DNA of 64,000 bases from Natronobiforma cellulositropha (GCF_025629245.1 NZ_JANZXN010000006.1:1-64000); one strand, 5' to 3'. Positions 44,236-54,041 are shown, counted from the first letter of the stretch. Numbers and translations are program-made. The notes: a model not told the origin generated them from the sequence alone.

Positions 44236-45321
44236 ATGAAAGTGGCGCTCGTCGGAGTCGGACAGGCCGGAGGGAAAGTGACCGAACGGTTGGTCCGTTT
44301 CGACGCGGAGATGGGTTTCGACGCGGTACAGGGTGCGCTGGCGATCAACTCCGCGAGCGCCGATCTCGAGGGACTCAGTATCGAGACCCAGCTCATCGGC
44401 CAGGACCGGGTGAACGGCCACGGCGTCGGCGGTGACAACGAACTCGGCGCGAAGATCATGCAGGCGGACGCGCGGGAGGTCCTCGGCGCGCTCGACGGCA
44501 AGGTTACCTCGAAGGCGGAGGCGATCTGGGTCGTCGCCGGGCTGGGCGGTGGCACCGGCAGCGGCGGTGCGCCCGCGCTGGTCAACCAGCTCACGCAGGT
44601 CTACGACGTGCCGGTGTACGTCCTCGGCATCCTCCCCGGCCGCAACGAGGGGGCGCTCTACCAGGCCAACGCCGGGCGCTCGCTCAAGACGGTCGTCCGC
44701 GAGGCCGACTCGACGCTGCTGATCGACAACGACGCCTGGCACAAACAGGGCGAGAGCGTCGACGAGTCCTTCGGGACGATCAACGACAACATCGCCCAGC
44801 GCGTCGGCCTGCTCTTCGCCTGCGGGGAGGCGACCGACGGCGGGGCGGCCGCCGCGAGCGTGGTCGACTCGAGCGAGATCATCAATACCCTCGCGAGCGG
44901 CGGTGTCTCGGCGCTCGGCTACGCGAGCGCGGTCGCCGCCGAAGACAGCGCCGAGAACATTACGACGGTGATGAGCGTCGCCAGACAGGCGCTGCTGACG
45001 GGGACGAGCCTCCCCGACGCGACCACCGCCGACGCGGCCTTACTCGCCATCGTGGGCGAACCCGAGCGCCTCTCCCGGAAGGGCATCGAGAAGTCCCGGC
45101 GCTGGCTCGAGGACGAGACCGGGAGCATGGAGGTCAGAGGCGGCGACCTGCCGGTGGCCGGCGAACGCATCGCCGCGCTCGTCCTCCTCGGCGGAGCGGA
45201 GCGCTCGCCGCGAGTCGAGGCGTTCCTCGAACGTGCGCGCGAAGCACAGCGCGGACGCACCGAGGAGCAGTCGGACCCGGCGGACGCGTTCGCGAACGAC
45301 GAACTCGAGAACCTGTTCTGA
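44236..45321 (+). CDS. Second CetZ-family tubulin-like protein
   Basis: A 361-residue paralog of the cetZ1 product. GTP signature is G-L-G-G-G-T-G-S-G-G (102-111) and the T7 loop V-V-D-S-S-E-I-I-N has Glu214. It lacks the Ser/Gly-rich insert near residue 250 found in the 17277 gene. The C-terminus (A-N-D-E-L-E-N-L-F) is shared. Haloferax has several CetZ paralogs with specialised roles in cell shape; which one this corresponds to cannot be told without a tree. Confidence 0.93.
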   Translation: MKVALVGVGQAGGKVTERLVRFDAEMGFDAVQGALAINSASADLEGLSIETQLIGQDRVNGHGVGGDNELGAKIMQADAREVLGALDGKVTSKAEAIWVVAGLGGGTGSGGAPALVNQLTQVYDVPVYVLGILPGRNEGALYQANAGRSLKTVVREADSTLLIDNDAWHKQGESVDESFGTINDNIAQRVGLLFACGEATDGGAAAASVVDSSEIINTLASGGVSALGYASAVAAEDSAENITTVMSVARQALLTGTSLPDATTADAALLAIVGEPERLSRKGIEKSRRWLEDETGSMEVRGGDLPVAGERIAALVLLGGAERSPRVEAFLERAREAQRGRTEEQSDPADAFANDELENLF

Positions 45322-45334
45322 GAGCGCCCCGCGG

Positions 45335-45529
45335 TCACCGCGGCGGAGACGACGAGCGCGACGAAGCCCCGTCACTCGAGGCGTCTCTGACCACGGTGAC
45401 CGTCACGCCACCACAGCGACACTCGTAGGCGCGACGCGTCCCGGCGTCGGTGGTCATCGAGAGGATCAGACGGTCGTCGCAGAGCGCGCGGTCACACCGG
45501 TCACAGGTGGCGGAGAGGTGCTCGAGCAT
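45335..45529 (-). CDS. Small zinc-finger protein (64 aa)
   Basis: A 64-residue protein starting MLEHLSATCDRCDRALCDDR. Cysteines form C-D-R-C, an extra C, and C-R-C, able to bind one or two zinc ions. It converges on the second CetZ gene with a 13-bp gap. Function unknown. Confidence 0.65.
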   Translation of the reverse strand: MLEHLSATCDRCDRALCDDRLILSMTTDAGTRRAYECRCGGVTVTVVRDASSDGASSRSSSPPR

Positions 45530-45712
45530 GGATTCGTTCGACGGAACTCGGCCGACCACCCTCAAGGTACGCCAACAGGAGAGTGAAAGTGAAAGTGGAC
45601 GGCCGCCGCCCGAGGGAAGCGAGCCGATTCGCCGAAGGCGTCGCGATCCGAGAGCCGAGAGGGCGGAGAACCGGCATCTTCGGATGGGCGCTCACGTGTG
45701 ACTACTCTCCGA

Positions 45713-45723
45713 AAGTATATTTC
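45713..45723 (+). promoter_or_regulatory. TATA box of the GH2-like gene
   Basis: AAGTATATTTC stands about 28-30 bp upstream of ATG 45747. The preceding CGA gives a fair BRE. The start would be leaderless or nearly so. Confidence 0.55.
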
Positions 45724-45746
45724 CCCGGAGTTCACTGTGGGTGGTA

Positions 45747-47612
45747 ATGGCTGGCAAGTGGACCGGGGGAGTCGTCGACTCGACGAACGGCGACGGACCG
45801 CCGACCGTCGCGGAGTGGGAGCCGGTCGCCGTACCGGGTCGGCCAGCGCTGTTCGCAGACGCGGACGGAGCGGTCGCCTACCGGACGACGTTCACCGACG
45901 GACGCACGTCCCAGAGCGAGCGTGCGCGCATCCAGCTCCGAGGTGCCTTCGGCCGGACGCGCGTCTGGCTCAACGGCGAGTACCTGGGATCACACGACGC
46001 CTACTTCGTCCCGGCCACGTTCGAGTTCGACCCCCGCGAGGAGAACGAGTTGCTCGTCTGCTGTGCGCCGACGAGCCGTGCGAGTCCGAGCGACACCGAA
46101 GCCTCGTCGACGCACGCCCCAGGAATCTGGTGGGGCGTCGACTTACAGCTGCGGCCGCCGACGTTCATCGACTCGCTGACCGCACTCCCGCGGGTGGGCG
46201 ACGAACGCGCCGAGATCGAGGTCGAAATGGTCGTCGACGCGGGCGAGGCGGTCGACGATGCGGTGACGCTCTCGCTCCGTCCGGAGGGGTTTCGCGGCGG
46301 CGGATCGATGGAGCGCGCGCGTGTCGTCGCCGACGCGGGCGAGCGCGTCACGGTGTCGAAGACGCTCGAGGTCCGCGATCCGAAGCGGTGGTGGCCGCGC
46401 GAGGAAGGGCCACAGCATCGCTACACGGTCCGGGCGAAACTCGGAGACGACACCGTCGAGCGCACCGTCGGACTGCGTACGGTCGAGCGGGACGACGGCG
46501 GCCTGCGGGTCAACGGCCGACGCGTTCGCGCACACGGGTTCCTCACCGGCCCGAGCGCCGGCGTCGAGACCGTCGAGCGGGCAGTCGACGCGAACGCGAC
46601 GGTGCTTCGTGCGCGCGGACACGTCCCACCGCCCGACGTCTACGAGGCGTGTGACGAGGCGGGGCTGCTGTGCTGGCAGGACCTCCCGGTCGCACCGGAC
46701 GTCTCACTCGAGGACGGGACGGCTCTCCTCGAGTCGCTCGTCCGAACGTACGGCGCGCACCCGAGTCTCGCGACGGTCGGCGTCGTGAGTGACCCGGTCG
46801 ACCCGTTCGAGAAGCCGGTCGGGAGCGGGCGGCTGGGAAGACTGCGCTTTCGCTGGCGGGCCTGGCGGGCGAGTTTCGAACGCGACACCGCCGACGCCAT
46901 CGCGGCGGCGGCACCCGACTCCCTCCCGACGATTGCCCTCACCGGCGCACCGGGAACCGACCCCGACGCCGTGACGCTCGCCCCCGGGTGGCGCTATCTC
47001 GAGGCGACGGACGTCGACTGGCTGCTCGAGCGCTATTCCGACCTCCCAGCGTCCGTCACCGTCGAGATGGGGGCGCTGGCGCACGCCGTCGGTGGCGAGA
47101 CGGAAGCGAGAGACGCACTCGAGTCGCGTCCCGGGTTCAACTCGACGGCGCTCGAGCGCCTCGAGAGCGGTCTCGAGGAGTCACAGGCGTCGCAGGCTCG
47201 GGGGCTGCAGACGGTGGTCGACCGCCTCCGCCGACGGGGGACCGGCGTCGTGGTCGCCTCGGCTCTCGTCGACGAGACGCCGGCGGGTGGACTCGGCGTC
47301 TGCGCCCACGACGGGACCGAGAAGCCGGCCTACGGGGCGGTTCGGGCGGCGTTCGAACCGGCCCAGGCAGTCCTCGACGGGCCGCCCCGCCCGGGTTCGA
47401 CGGTCGGCGTCACGTTCTGTAACGACAGGTCGGTGCCGGTCCAGACGACGGTCGTCTGGCACGCAGGCGACCAGTCGGGTGAGACGAACGTCTCGCTCGA
47501 GGCGTTCGAGCGAGCGGCCGCGGGAACGGTCGACATACCGCCCGACGCGACGGCGGTCAGCCTCGAGTCGACGGTCGGTGAACGGACCGTTCGGAACGAC
47601 TACCTTTTATAG
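45747..47612 (+). CDS. Glycoside hydrolase family 2-like protein
   Basis: A 621-residue protein. The first 130 residues look like a GH2 sugar-binding jelly roll (F-G-R-T-R-V-W-L-N-G-E-Y-L-G-S-H), followed by an Ig-like beta domain (V-D-L-Q-L-R-P-P) and a TIM-barrel-like part from about 270 (V-N-G-R-R-V-R-A-H-G). The usual GH2 acid/base N-E pair is not obvious; the barrel reads C-D-E-A-G-L-L-C-W-Q-D-L-P, the beta-mannosidase-type D-E-x-G box. The catalytic status is uncertain. No secretion signal is seen, so it acts in the cell or is inactive. Confidence 0.75.
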   Translation: MAGKWTGGVVDSTNGDGPPTVAEWEPVAVPGRPALFADADGAVAYRTTFTDGRTSQSERARIQLRGAFGRTRVWLNGEYLGSHDAYFVPATFEFDPREENELLVCCAPTSRASPSDTEASSTHAPGIWWGVDLQLRPPTFIDSLTALPRVGDERAEIEVEMVVDAGEAVDDAVTLSLRPEGFRGGGSMERARVVADAGERVTVSKTLEVRDPKRWWPREEGPQHRYTVRAKLGDDTVERTVGLRTVERDDGGLRVNGRRVRAHGFLTGPSAGVETVERAVDANATVLRARGHVPPPDVYEACDEAGLLCWQDLPVAPDVSLEDGTALLESLVRTYGAHPSLATVGVVSDPVDPFEKPVGSGRLGRLRFRWRAWRASFERDTADAIAAAAPDSLPTIALTGAPGTDPDAVTLAPGWRYLEATDVDWLLERYSDLPASVTVEMGALAHAVGGETEARDALESRPGFNSTALERLESGLEESQASQARGLQTVVDRLRRRGTGVVVASALVDETPAGGLGVCAHDGTEKPAYGAVRAAFEPAQAVLDGPPRPGSTVGVTFCNDRSVPVQTTVVWHAGDQSGETNVSLEAFERAAAGTVDIPPDATAVSLESTVGERTVRNDYLL

Positions 47613-47853
47613 TGACGGGCAGGAGCCGTGTGAACGAATTACACGGGCACGGGGGTGCCTGCCATGCGATATCTACGCATGAACCGACCGGTACAGTTAA
47701 ATGATGGGGAACAGTAGTACCGGTCACCAGAACGCCACCGGTGGCGTGTATCGCTCGACGATCGATGACAGGAAATCTTATTCACCGAGGTTTCGCAGGT
47801 TCCGAGCGTCAGCCACGGCCGGTGCGGGAATGGCACAGAGGGTTTACTAACAC

Positions 47854-48735
47854 ATGGTAGACGAATCGAAAAACATCGAACTCACAGAGGACGACCTCGA
47901 GAACAAGTCGAAGGGCCAGCTCATCAAGAAGGCAGGCCAGCTTCGAGACCGACGAAACGAACTCAACCAGATGGCCTCCGAGCGCGCATCGAAGCGCGAC
48001 GACCTCAACGCGAAGACACGCGAGCAGGTCGACGAAGCCCAGGCACATCGCGAGAAACGAGACGAACTCAACGAGCAGGTCCAGGAGCACAAAGAGCAGC
48101 GAAACGAGCTCAACGCCGAGGCCAACAAGCTGTTCGACCGCGTCGAGAAGCTCAAATCCGACATGCAACTCGGCGAGGGCAAGGACCTCGAGCAGCTCGA
48201 ATCGGAGATCGAGCAGCTCGAGTTCAAACAGCAGACGGAGGTCCTCTCGAGCGAGGAAGAGCGTGACCTGATCGAGAAGATCGAGGCCAAACGCGAGGAG
48301 TACGCCGACCGGAAGGGAAAACTCGAGCAGAACGACGACCTGGAGGGTCTCGTCGAGGAGGCAGAGGAGGTCCGCTCTGAGGCCTCCCAGCACCACCAGA
48401 AGGTGACCGAGCTCGCAGACCAGGCCCAGGAGCACCACAACCAGATGATCGAGGCCTATCGCGAGGCCGACGACATCCGCGACGACGCAGACGACATGCA
48501 CGAGTCGTTCGTCGAAGCCCAGGAGGCGGCCGACCGCCACCACGAGGACTTCGTCCGCGTCCAGAAGCGCCTGCGCGAGATGGACAAGAAAGAGGAGAAA
48601 CAGCGCAAGTCCGCTCGCAACAAGAAGAAAGAGGAAGCCAAGGCCGAGGCCGAGGAGATCTACCAGAAGTTCAAGGAAGGAGAGACCCTCGACACCGAGG
48701 ACCTGATGAAACTGCAGAAGACTGGCCTACTCTAG
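47854..48735 (+). CDS. Long coiled-coil protein (COG1340-like)
   Basis: A 293-residue, highly charged protein, almost wholly coiled coil: residues 10-230 have continuous heptad-like leucines and K/E/R/D runs, and 240-270 a basic K-K-E-E-K-Q-R-K stretch. Archaeal COG1340 proteins have the same length and pattern; they are abundant but of unknown role. Upstream 240 bp hold AT-rich patches and a perfect palindrome (GCCACCGGTGGC) but no gene. Confidence 0.82.
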   Translation: MVDESKNIELTEDDLENKSKGQLIKKAGQLRDRRNELNQMASERASKRDDLNAKTREQVDEAQAHREKRDELNEQVQEHKEQRNELNAEANKLFDRVEKLKSDMQLGEGKDLEQLESEIEQLEFKQQTEVLSSEEERDLIEKIEAKREEYADRKGKLEQNDDLEGLVEEAEEVRSEASQHHQKVTELADQAQEHHNQMIEAYREADDIRDDADDMHESFVEAQEAADRHHEDFVRVQKRLREMDKKEEKQRKSARNKKKEEAKAEAEEIYQKFKEGETLDTEDLMKLQKTGLL

Positions 48736-48903
48736 AGCGGCTCGTCCACCTGTGTCTCTTTTCGTTTCTTAGACCGGGCGAGCCAGTGCTCCGCCGGTCG
48801 ACGCAGGTGGCGGGGTCGGTCTCGAGTCACCGACTGCAGCGAGCGTGCATTTTTAACACGACCGCGCACCCAGAGTGAGCCATGGCTCGAGACCGTCTTC
48901 GAG

Positions 48904-49908
48904 GTGAGCGGTGTGGTTGAGACGCGGACGCTGACACAGCTGGCGGTCGTCCTGGTGACGGTCGCGGTGTTCGCCGTCGTCGGGGTGGCGTTGTTCGTCC
49001 TCTACCCGCAGTCGCTGGTCGACTTCCTGGGGGTACTCGCCGTCCTCGCGGTGGTCGGCGCTGGCGTGAAAGTCGCCGGTGGCATCAGCAGGTCGCTCGT
49101 CCCCGGCTACGACGTCGTCGAGGTCGCCGTCGAGGGACCGATCACGCGCGACGGCGGGGGCGGACCGCTCCCGTCGACGCCGCGTGGAACGCCCGCCGAC
49201 GACATCGTCGAACAGATCGACCGCGCGGACGACGCCGACCACGTCGAGGCACTGCTCGTGAAACTCAACACACCGGGCGGCGAGGTCGTTCCGAGCGACG
49301 ACATCCGCCTCGCAGCCGACCGCTTCGACGGCCCGACGGTCGCCTACACGACCGACGTCTGTGCCAGCGGCGGCTACTGGATCGCGAGCGGCTGTGACGA
49401 ACTCTGGGCGCGCGAGGGCAGCATCGTCGGCTCCATCGGCGTCATCGGTTCGCGAGTGAACGCCACGGCACTGGCCGAGAAACTCGGACTCTCCTACGAG
49501 GGGTTCACCGCGGGCGAGTACAAAGACGCCGGGATGCCGCTGAAAGAGATGAGCGAGGACGAGCGGGCGTACTTACAGGGGATGATCGACGGCTACTACG
49601 ACCACTTCGTCGAGCGCGTGAGCGAGGGACGCGACCTCGAGCCCGCGTTCGTTCGCGACACCGAAGCGCGCGTCTACCTGGGGGCGGCCGCCCTCGAGAA
49701 CGGGCTGGTCGACGCCCTCGGCACGCGCGAGGACGTCGAAGAGCACGTCGCGGCCCTCCTCGAGCGCGAGTCGGTGACCGTCGAGGAGTTTACGCCGCCG
49801 CAGTCGCTGATGCAGCGGGTTGGAACGGGCGCACAGCGCGTCGCCTACGCGTTCGGTGCGGGCGTGGCGGCGGTGGTGGGCGGCCGGGAGTTCCGCCTGC
49901 GGACCTGA
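48904..49908 (+). CDS. sppA: Signal peptide peptidase SppA-type membrane protease
   Basis: A 334-residue membrane serine protease with two N-terminal helices (about 12-33 and 38-60). The catalytic Ser is in C-A-S-G-G-Y-W-I-A-S (Ser155) and Lys in T-A-G-E-Y-K-D-A-G (Lys207), the Ser-Lys dyad of SppA. G-S-I-V-G-S-I-G-V is the usual core. It degrades leftover signal peptides. Start is GTG 48904; an ATG at 48882 is out of frame. DUF373 gene follows after 76 bp. Confidence 0.9.
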   Translation: MSGVVETRTLTQLAVVLVTVAVFAVVGVALFVLYPQSLVDFLGVLAVLAVVGAGVKVAGGISRSLVPGYDVVEVAVEGPITRDGGGGPLPSTPRGTPADDIVEQIDRADDADHVEALLVKLNTPGGEVVPSDDIRLAADRFDGPTVAYTTDVCASGGYWIASGCDELWAREGSIVGSIGVIGSRVNATALAEKLGLSYEGFTAGEYKDAGMPLKEMSEDERAYLQGMIDGYYDHFVERVSEGRDLEPAFVRDTEARVYLGAAALENGLVDALGTREDVEEHVAALLERESVTVEEFTPPQSLMQRVGTGAQRVAYAFGAGVAAVVGGREFRLRT

Positions 49909-49984
49909 GCGGGCCGGCCCGCGTCGGTTCCGGTGGGGCGAACGAGTGAGTGGTTTTATCGTCACGCAGAATGCATCAGCCACC

Positions 49985-51295
49985 GTGACCACACTGGTCG
50001 TCTGCCTCGACCGGACCGACGACGTGGGCCGTAAGACCGGCCTGCGCTCGCCGATCGTCGGCTGGGAGGCGGTGCGCGCGCTCGTGACGGACGTCGGTCT
50101 CGCAGACCCCGAAGACTCGGGAGTGAACGCGTTACTCGAGTCGCTCCGGGTCGCCCAGAGCCTTCGCGACGAGGACGAAGAGACCGTCGTCGCGGTCGTC
50201 TCGGGTGATCGCGAGTCGATGGTCAGCGCAGACCGAGCCGTCGCGCGCCAGCTAGACGACCTCATCGAAACGTACGAGCCGACCTCGGCGGTCGTCGTCA
50301 TCGACAGCGCAGAGGACGAGCGCCTCGTCCCGGTCGTCGAGAGCCGGGTGCGCGTCGACTCGGTCGACCGGGTCGTCGTCAGGCAGGCCCGCGACATCGA
50401 GTCGACCTACTACCTGCTCAAGCAGTTCCTCGCCGACGAGGAGTTGCGCCAGACGATCCTGGTCCCCATCGGTCTCGCACTGCTCGTCTTCCCGATCCTC
50501 GCGACGCTTCGCAGTCCCGCCGAGGGTGCGGCCGCGATCACGACCGTCATCGGCCTGTTCTTGCTGTACAAGGGGTTCAACGTCGACGAAATTCTCACCG
50601 GCGTAGCCGTCAAAACCCGCACGTCGCTGTACTCCGGGCAGGTGTCGGTGATCACCTACGTCGTCGCCGTCGGACTCACCCTCGCGGGACTGTTCGCGGG
50701 CGGTCTCGGCGTGTCGAACCTCGAGGACACACAGGGGATCTACCTCCCAGCGATGCAGTTCGCCTTCGACAGCGTCCCGTGGCTCGTGATGGCGGCGCTC
50801 ACCGCGAGTGCGGGCAGACTGCTCGACGAGGCGATCAGCGAGGAACCGATCCGCAGTTCCTACCTCAACTTGCCGTTCATCGTCGTCTCGATCGGACTCG
50901 TCGCCCGCGGCTTCGCCGCGTACTTCCTCGAGCAGGAAGGCGTAGTCGACCCGATTCACGTGCCCGGATACGACCAGGGAATCCTCACGATCGACCCGTT
51001 CACGATCGCAGGTGGCAACCGCCTCGCACTGTCGGTCGCGGCGGGGATTCTGGTCGGTCTCGTCGGCATCAAGGTCGCCGCGACGTTCAGCGGCACCGAG
51101 CCGGACGACGGAGACGGTGTGGTGGAGACCCCAGAACCGGATCCGGAGACGAACCCACCCGAGGAGACGACGGAGCCGAGAGCGACGGCCGGCGCCGAGG
51201 CACACCCCAACGGCGGCACGGCGGAGGCGGCGAGCGACGCCGAAGAGGTGGGGGAACTCGAGAGCGGTGACGCGGACGGCGAGTCACTGTCCTGA
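49985..51295 (+). CDS. DUF373 membrane protein
   Basis: A 436-residue protein. The N-terminal 130 residues are soluble (L-V-V-C-L-D-R-T-D-D-V-G), the next 220 hold about six helices, and the last 70 are acidic and unstructured (many E/P/G). This is the architecture of the archaeal DUF373 family, whose function is unknown. GTG at 49985 is the best start. It sits between sppA and the DPH6 gene. Confidence 0.85.
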   Translation: MTTLVVCLDRTDDVGRKTGLRSPIVGWEAVRALVTDVGLADPEDSGVNALLESLRVAQSLRDEDEETVVAVVSGDRESMVSADRAVARQLDDLIETYEPTSAVVVIDSAEDERLVPVVESRVRVDSVDRVVVRQARDIESTYYLLKQFLADEELRQTILVPIGLALLVFPILATLRSPAEGAAAITTVIGLFLLYKGFNVDEILTGVAVKTRTSLYSGQVSVITYVVAVGLTLAGLFAGGLGVSNLEDTQGIYLPAMQFAFDSVPWLVMAALTASAGRLLDEAISEEPIRSSYLNLPFIVVSIGLVARGFAAYFLEQEGVVDPIHVPGYDQGILTIDPFTIAGGNRLALSVAAGILVGLVGIKVAATFSGTEPDDGDGVVETPEPDPETNPPEETTEPRATAGAEAHPNGGTAEAASDAEEVGELESGDADGESLS

Positions 51296-51342
51296 GCGTA
51301 CCGACTCGGCACGCCTTTAGGCACGCGCCGTGAGCGACGACC

Positions 51343-52071
51343 ATGGATACGGACGCGACTGGTGCGTGGGTCAGTCTCTTCTCCGGCGGCAAGGACTCCT
51401 CCTGGGCGCTGTACCGGGCGCTCGAGACGGGGCTTCCGGTCGAACGACTCGTCACCGTCCACCCGACGGGCGACTCCTACATGTACCACGTTCCGGTGAC
51501 CGACCTCGCGACACTCGCCGCCGAGAGCATCGGTATCGACCTCCTCGAGGTCGAACCCGACGACTTCGAGGCCGCCTCGGCGAGCGACTCGAGCGCCCAG
51601 GGTGACGCCGAACTCGAGCCACTCGAGGCGGCACTGGGCGACCTCGACGCCGACCTGCCGGGCGGCATCGCGGGCGTCACCGCCGGGGCGGTCGAGAGCG
51701 AGTTCCAGACGAGCCGAATCGAGGCGATGTGCGAGCGCCTCGAGTGTGACCTCTTCGCGCCGCTCTGGCAGCAAGAGCCACGAGCGCTCGCCGACGCGAT
51801 GCTCGAGGCGGGCTTCGAAATCCTGCTCGTGCAGGTCGCCGCCGCCGGACTCGACGAGTCCTGGCTGGGACGGACCCTCGACGCCGAGGCGCTCGACGAA
51901 CTCGAGGCACTCAACGAACGCTACGGCGTCCACCTGCTGGGCGAGGGCGGCGAGTTCGAGACGCTCGTCGTCGACGGCCCGCACATGGACCGGCGGCTCG
52001 CCCTCGAGTACGAGACCGAGTGGGACGGAACGCGTGGGCGGATCCGCGTGAGCGAAGCGAGCCTCGAGTAG
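51343..52071 (+). CDS. Diphthine-ammonia ligase (DPH6)
   Basis: A 242-residue ATP-dependent amidase of the adenine-nucleotide alpha-hydrolase fold. It has the PP-loop S-G-G-K-D-S (14-19) and G-E-G-G-E-F-E-T-L-V-V-D-G-P near the end, hallmarks of the last enzyme of diphthamide synthesis on EF-2. Length is normal. dph2 and dph5 are not nearby. Confidence 0.88.
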   Translation: MDTDATGAWVSLFSGGKDSSWALYRALETGLPVERLVTVHPTGDSYMYHVPVTDLATLAAESIGIDLLEVEPDDFEAASASDSSAQGDAELEPLEAALGDLDADLPGGIAGVTAGAVESEFQTSRIEAMCERLECDLFAPLWQQEPRALADAMLEAGFEILLVQVAAAGLDESWLGRTLDAEALDELEALNERYGVHLLGEGGEFETLVVDGPHMDRRLALEYETEWDGTRGRIRVSEASLE

Positions 52072-52113
52072 CCGACCCACGAGCGAGCGGATGCGAGCGA
52101 GTGGCTTTTTCGC

Positions 52114-52175
52114 CCACGGTTTTGCGAGTGGTTCGAGCGAGCGCCAGCGAGTGAGGACCCGACGGAAAACCGTGG
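52114..52175. terminator. Perfect 10-bp inverted repeat between convergent genes
   Basis: CCACGGTTTT (52114-52123) and AAAACCGTGG (52166-52175) are exact inverted copies 42 nt apart, between the ends of the DPH6 gene and the next, convergent gene. T-rich stretches (GGCTTTTT) lie just before. It could serve as a two-way terminator, which is inference. Confidence 0.45.
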
Positions 52176-52191
52176 GGGTCGACGGCCCAGG

Positions 52192-52893
52192 TCACCGAGC
52201 GAGCGAGGCGAGCGCGTGGTCCCGCTCGCGCTCGTCGGCGTCGAGCCACCACGCGAGGCGGTCGAGTTCGAGCAGTCGGTAGGAGGTGACCAGCGAGAGC
52301 CACTCACAGGAGGCGACCGTCCGGAGCGGACTCGAGGCGTCGAGCGCGGGCGTCTCGAGCGCGTCGGCGAGCGTGGTGACGAATCGCTCGAGGCTGGCGT
52401 CGGGTGTCGCGGTGTCGACGCCCGCGAGCATCCGGAGGTACTGAAAGCTCGCGGGACCGACGCCCGAAATCGAGCCGACCGGATCCGAGTCGTAGGTGTA
52501 GAGCGTCGCCTCCGCCGCCCAGGAACGCAGTGCAGAGAAGTCGTCGTCCTCGGGGCGGGCGGCGAACACCCGGGCGGTCTCGAGCAGGACGTGACGGCTG
52601 CGGCGGGCGCGGAGGGTCTCGACGAGGGCGGCGTCGTCGGGCGAGAGCGCTGCGAGGTCGGCGAACGTACGGATGCTGTCGGTCTCGAGGTACGCCTCGC
52701 GAAAGCGCTCGACGGCCGGGTCGGCCGCCGCCGTGTGCTGGGATCCGGCGCTCGAGGAGGCGGCGTCGACGAGCAAGAGCAGTGGGTCGGTGCCGCCGGG
52801 GCGCTCGAACTCGAGAAACGTGCGTGCGAGCGCCTCGTACGGAGCGTCGGCGGCGAACTCGTCGAGGGCGGCTTGCACGCGTCTCGTGTGCAT
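52192..52893 (-). CDS. Uncharacterised helical protein with a helix-hairpin-helix-like motif
   Basis: A 233-residue acidic helical protein. One stretch reads I-S-G-V-G-P-A-S-F-Q-Y-L-R-M-L-A-G-V-D, like the helix-hairpin-helix of HhH-GPD DNA glycosylases, but the catalytic Lys/Asp motif is absent from the usual position. It could be a DNA-binding or inactive relative. I do not recognise a family. Confidence 0.72.
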   Translation of the reverse strand: MHTRRVQAALDEFAADAPYEALARTFLEFERPGGTDPLLLLVDAASSSAGSQHTAAADPAVERFREAYLETDSIRTFADLAALSPDDAALVETLRARRSRHVLLETARVFAARPEDDDFSALRSWAAEATLYTYDSDPVGSISGVGPASFQYLRMLAGVDTATPDASLERFVTTLADALETPALDASSPLRTVASCEWLSLVTSYRLLELDRLAWWLDADERERDHALASLAR

Positions 52894-52935
52894 TGTCCAC
52901 AGTACTCACCCTGTGGACTGATAGGTCTGTCGCCG

Positions 52936-53904
52936 CTACCGACCGTTCGTGATGTGGGTGTGTGCGCCGATGAGCGCCCCAGCGAGGTCCAGCTCTTCGA
53001 GAATCGTCCCCTCGTCGATGATCGAGTCGCGGATGTCGCCGTTCGTGATCGTCGCCTCCGGGAAGACGACCGAGCCGTCGACGTGGCTGTCCTCGAGCAC
53101 CGCGCCGTCCATGACGTGGACGTTCTCGCCGACGGTCGTGTTCTCGAGAGTCGCGGTCTCGGCGATCAGTGAGTCGCCGTCTAAGTGCCAGGAGACCGCC
53201 TCGAGGTAGCTCTCAGGGGTTCCGATGTCGTACCAGGCGTCTTCGAACGTGTAGGCGTAGGTGGGGACGCGCTCCTGGAGCCAGGCGACGAACCAGCCGG
53301 GTTCGTCGGGGTTGTTGCCGTCTTCGAGGTAGGTCGAGAGCAGCGAGACCGAGTCACGCGGGAAGGCGTAACAGGCGATGGAGACGAGCGTGCTCTTCGG
53401 GTCGTCGGGTTTCTCCTGGAAGTCGACGACGCGCTCGCCCTCGAGTTCGACCAGGCCGTAGGACTTCGCCTTCTCGCGCGAGCCGACGTCGTAGGCGGCG
53501 AGCGTGGGGGCGTTCTGGCGCTCGAAGTAGTCGAGGAAGTCGGCGATGTCGAAGCTGATCAGGTTGTCACCGGCGATGACGAGGAGGTCGTCGTCGACGT
53601 TCTCGCGTTCGACGAGCTGGGCGAGCGCGCCGACGACGCCGAACTTCTCGTCTTCTTCGGTGGTGTCTTCGATCGAGAGCCGGGGTTTCTCGAACGGACT
53701 CTCCTCGAGGTGGGCCTCGAAGTCGGGGGCGAAGCGCTCGTTCGTGCTGACGAACACCTCGTCGATCCGGTCGTCTCGCTCGAGGTCGACGAAGATACGG
53801 TCGATGACGGTCGACTCGCCGATGGGGAGGAACATCTTGGGTCGGCGCTTCGTGATGGGCCACATCCGGGTCGCGTATCCGCCCGCGAGCACGACGGCTT
53901 TCAT
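52936..53904 (-). CDS. Sugar-phosphate nucleotidyltransferase
   Basis: A 322-residue enzyme beginning with the nucleotide-binding signature L-A-G-G-Y-A-T-R-M-W-P-I-T-K-R-R-P-K. Further motifs are V-I-A-G-D-N-L and W-Y-D-I-G-T-P-E-S-Y. From about 230 a left-handed beta-helix follows (I-A-E-T-A-T-L-E-N-T-T-V). It makes an NDP-sugar, glucose-1-phosphate thymidylyl/uridylyl-type, for glycan or N-glycosylation. ATG at 53904 starts MKAVVLAGGY. Confidence 0.9.
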   Translation of the reverse strand: MKAVVLAGGYATRMWPITKRRPKMFLPIGESTVIDRIFVDLERDDRIDEVFVSTNERFAPDFEAHLEESPFEKPRLSIEDTTEEDEKFGVVGALAQLVERENVDDDLLVIAGDNLISFDIADFLDYFERQNAPTLAAYDVGSREKAKSYGLVELEGERVVDFQEKPDDPKSTLVSIACYAFPRDSVSLLSTYLEDGNNPDEPGWFVAWLQERVPTYAYTFEDAWYDIGTPESYLEAVSWHLDGDSLIAETATLENTTVGENVHVMDGAVLEDSHVDGSVVFPEATITNGDIRDSIIDEGTILEELDLAGALIGAHTHITNGR

Positions 53905-54041
53905 TACTCGCTCGTTCTCTGCCGGAGTGTAAGTCACTTACTCTTTTTCCGGTCGGTCGGGCTAAATAGAATTGTGGTGGCGTGGAAAAACACGCCGACG
54001 CGAGGCGAGGCGTTATGTGGCCGCGCTGCCTGCGTTCGTGT

